64,000 bases of DNA, from positions 63,856-127,855 of the forward strand of contig CAJJDO010000049.1 of assembly GCA_905183005.1 (NCBI GenBank), in the 5' to 3' direction. Source of the DNA: Paramecium pentaurelia. Lineage: Eukaryota; Ciliophora; Oligohymenophorea; Peniculida; Parameciidae. The notes under the pieces were generated by a model. That model made no database searches. It was given only the letters and a program-made list of their open reading frames with translations, and had not been told where the DNA came from. This document shows, one piece after another, positions 62,136-64,000 of this stretch. The translations under genes and the position numbers were made by a program. Each line of letters opens with the position of its first letter. Position 1 is the stretch's first letter.

Positions 62136-63991
62136 ATGAATCTACAAGCTATAAAGGAAGCTGCTCTATAAATGTATTTATTTTAAATTAAACCAATAGT
62201 AAAGATAAACTTACAAAGCCTCCACTTGCTGATACCTTAATAGAAGCTACATCAAATGAAAATTGGAACACACCTACAAAATTATTATAAGAGATTTCAG
62301 AGGCATCATTTGGATTGTATAAGACAAGCAATAAAATATAGCACATAATGTGATACAATTATGAAATTTATCTGGAAGAGACTTGATTCAGACAATAAAG
62401 AATGGAGAAGAATTTTGAAAGTATGCATAAGAATGCTATTAGACATTAGACACTCAATTTGATTGATTATTTGACTAAAAATGGAGCACCACGTTGTGTT
62501 GGAGAGTTCAGGGATTCTATATTTAAAATAAGAAGTTTTTCAGATTTCATTTTAATTGAATAAGGTTCTGATAAAGGACTTTCAAGTAGAATTTAATCAT
62601 TAATATTAGTTCGAGAAAAGAGTAAGTAACTTGTTGATTTACTCTGTGACGAGAAATTAATTGAAGAAGAACGAGATAATGCTAAAAAGATTCGTGAACG
62701 TTTGGCAGGCATCTTATTTAAATTTATTAAATTTTAGCTGCAGGAGGAATAGGAGCTATAGGAAGTAATACTAATTATTAAGGTTATGGAAGAGACACTT
62801 ATAAGAATGACTCATATAAGGGATATGGAAATGATTCTTAAATGAATGAGGCCTCTAAAAATAATGCTAATAAATCAAATAATAATACTAAATCTGATTA
62901 ATAAACTTATTGTAAAACATATATAAATTAAATTTAGAGTAAAAGTATGGAATTTGGAATGATGATGGTATTGATAAATCTAAGAAAGCAGAAACTAATA
63001 ATAATAATAATATTAAAAATAATAATACTATTTAATGGAATGTACCTTAAACAGAAGTAATTTAACCACCATTCTAAGAAACTATTCAAAAACTTGCAAA
63101 ACCAATCGAAAAATGGGATGTTCCAGCATCAAAATCAATCTAATAATAACCTTAATAAATATAATAAGCAAAATAAAATACTTAATCATCATAATAAACC
63201 TAAAAGCAAAATATAATTGATATATTTGATTTTGAACCTTAATAAAATCAATAACCATAAGCTCCACCACAGATTTAGCCACTTTAACCTCCTCCAACAT
63301 AAAAATCAACTAATAATGATTGGGGATCTTTTGATAATGTAAAACCTTAGGTCTTTCCTTAATAATAAACATAATCATAAGTTCTTTTGCCTTTAGATGT
63401 ATTTAGTTAATAAGTTTAATAATAATAATCGATGTAACAATAATAAAATAATATTTTTGGATAAGAACAATAATAGAATCAATAATAATAACTATAATAA
63501 CTTTATTAATAATAATAATATTCTCAACCACAATAATATTATTAGCAACATTAAAATTAATAAACAAATTTGAATCTTTATTAATAAAATTAACAATAGT
63601 CTTTATAAATGAACTATAATTAATCACAATATAATTCTATAAATAATCAATAGTAATACTTTTAAGTTAATCAATAATAGTTTAATTAAAATTAGTAAAA
63701 ACTATAATAAACAAAGTAGGAAGATTAAGTATTTGGAGATTTTATTTCTACTTAATAATAAAAATAAACAAATAACAATCCAAATGATCTTCTTGGTATG
63801 TTAGATTTGAAAAAAGAAAAAGAAGAATTAGAAAGTAAAAAATAAATTCCAATTGTAAATCAATAGATATAGTAAAATTAAATTTACCCTGACATTGATA
63901 CATTTACATATAACTATCAAAAAAAATAATAAACATTTAGCAATTGTAATAAATTTCAATTATTTTAGATCAATATCCATAAGGAAGATGA
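62136..63991 (+). CDS. Epsin-like ENTH-domain endocytic adaptor
   Basis: About 565 residues after six introns (26, 25, 29, 29, 26, 23 nt). The ENTH domain reads LTKPPLADTLIEATSNENWNTPTKLLQEISEASF, then DTIMKFIWKRLDSDNKEWRRILK, TLNLIDYLTKNGAPRCV, FRDSIFKIRSFSDFILIEQGSDKGLSSRI, LVDLLCDEKLIEEERDNAKKIRERL, matching epsins helix by helix. The tail is extremely Gln- and Asn-rich, with possible adaptor motifs DIFDFEP, DWGSFDN and VFGDFIS and a leucine motif DLLGMLDL near the end. ENTH domains bind phosphoinositides, and the tail would recruit adaptors and clathrin. The stop at 63989-63991 depends on the last 23-nt intron. Confidence 0.88.
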
Positions 63992-64000
63992 AATTATGAT

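Noticed and set aside
63035..63627. Short standard-code ORFs on both strands near the window end
   Set aside because: They lie inside the Gln-rich tail of the epsin gene, which is open in one frame from 62940 onward under the ciliate code.
1..64000. tRNA, rRNA, CRISPR, transposon or internal eliminated sequence
   Set aside because: No cloverleaf with a T-arm consensus, no spaced repeats, no transposase frame and no TA-bounded insertion breaking a gene were recognised by eye; a dedicated search could still find small RNAs.

Overview
The window is macronuclear DNA of a ciliate, almost certainly Paramecium. It is very AT-rich and gene-dense. Reading frames are coherent only if TAA and TAG code for glutamine and TGA is the sole stop. 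Coding exons are separated by tiny introns, mostly 20-33 nt, of the form GTA...TAG. Trichocyst matrix protein genes are present, which fits Paramecium. Standard-code ORFs in this sequence are therefore fragments or shadows. All gene models here were rebuilt by hand with the ciliate code and hand-placed introns, so 5' ends and some splice sites are approximate.

Layout. 0-5.7 kb: a cysteine-rich type II membrane protein, a small secreted 8-Cys protein, an unknown protein, a C1D/Rrp47-like exosome cofactor, a Cet1-type mRNA-capping RNA triphosphatase and an SF-assemblin. 6.3-10.8 kb: a kinesin-like protein with a degenerate nucleotide pocket, then two tandem trichocyst matrix protein genes. 10.8-17.2 kb: galactokinase (GALK2-like), a THEM4-like hotdog thioesterase, a multi-pass membrane protein, a small unknown and a TPR plus PH-domain protein. 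18-28.5 kb: PEX5 and a complete Piezo channel. 28.9-33.2 kb: a CDK-like kinase, an ANP32-like acidic LRR protein, an EBP2-like ribosome biogenesis factor and ribosomal protein eL33. 33.3-37.8 kb: four consecutive minus-strand genes, three of them coiled-coil. 37.8-43.7 kb: a large TmcB-like membrane protein. 43.8-50 kb: a serine D-Ala-D-Ala carboxypeptidase-like (S11) protein, an ODF3/SHIPPO protein, a heat-shock-factor protein, a coiled-coil protein and a B-box/kelch protein. 50.1-57 kb: a four-domain voltage-gated calcium-type channel. 58.5-64 kb: a third trichocyst matrix protein, PFK-2/FBPase-2, a small acidic protein and an epsin.

The genes do not form an operon. They are a typical mixture of housekeeping genes (capping, rRNA processing, translation, peroxisome import, sugar-phosphate control) and genes for ciliate surface and secretory biology (calcium channel, Piezo, trichocyst matrix, axonemal ODF3, SF-assemblin). 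The most unusual items are the penicillin-binding-protein-like peptidase with all three catalytic motifs, the kinesin fold lacking its P-loop, the all-aspartate selectivity ring of the calcium channel, and the small secreted 8-Cys protein. No tRNA, rRNA, CRISPR array, transposon or telomere was recognised.
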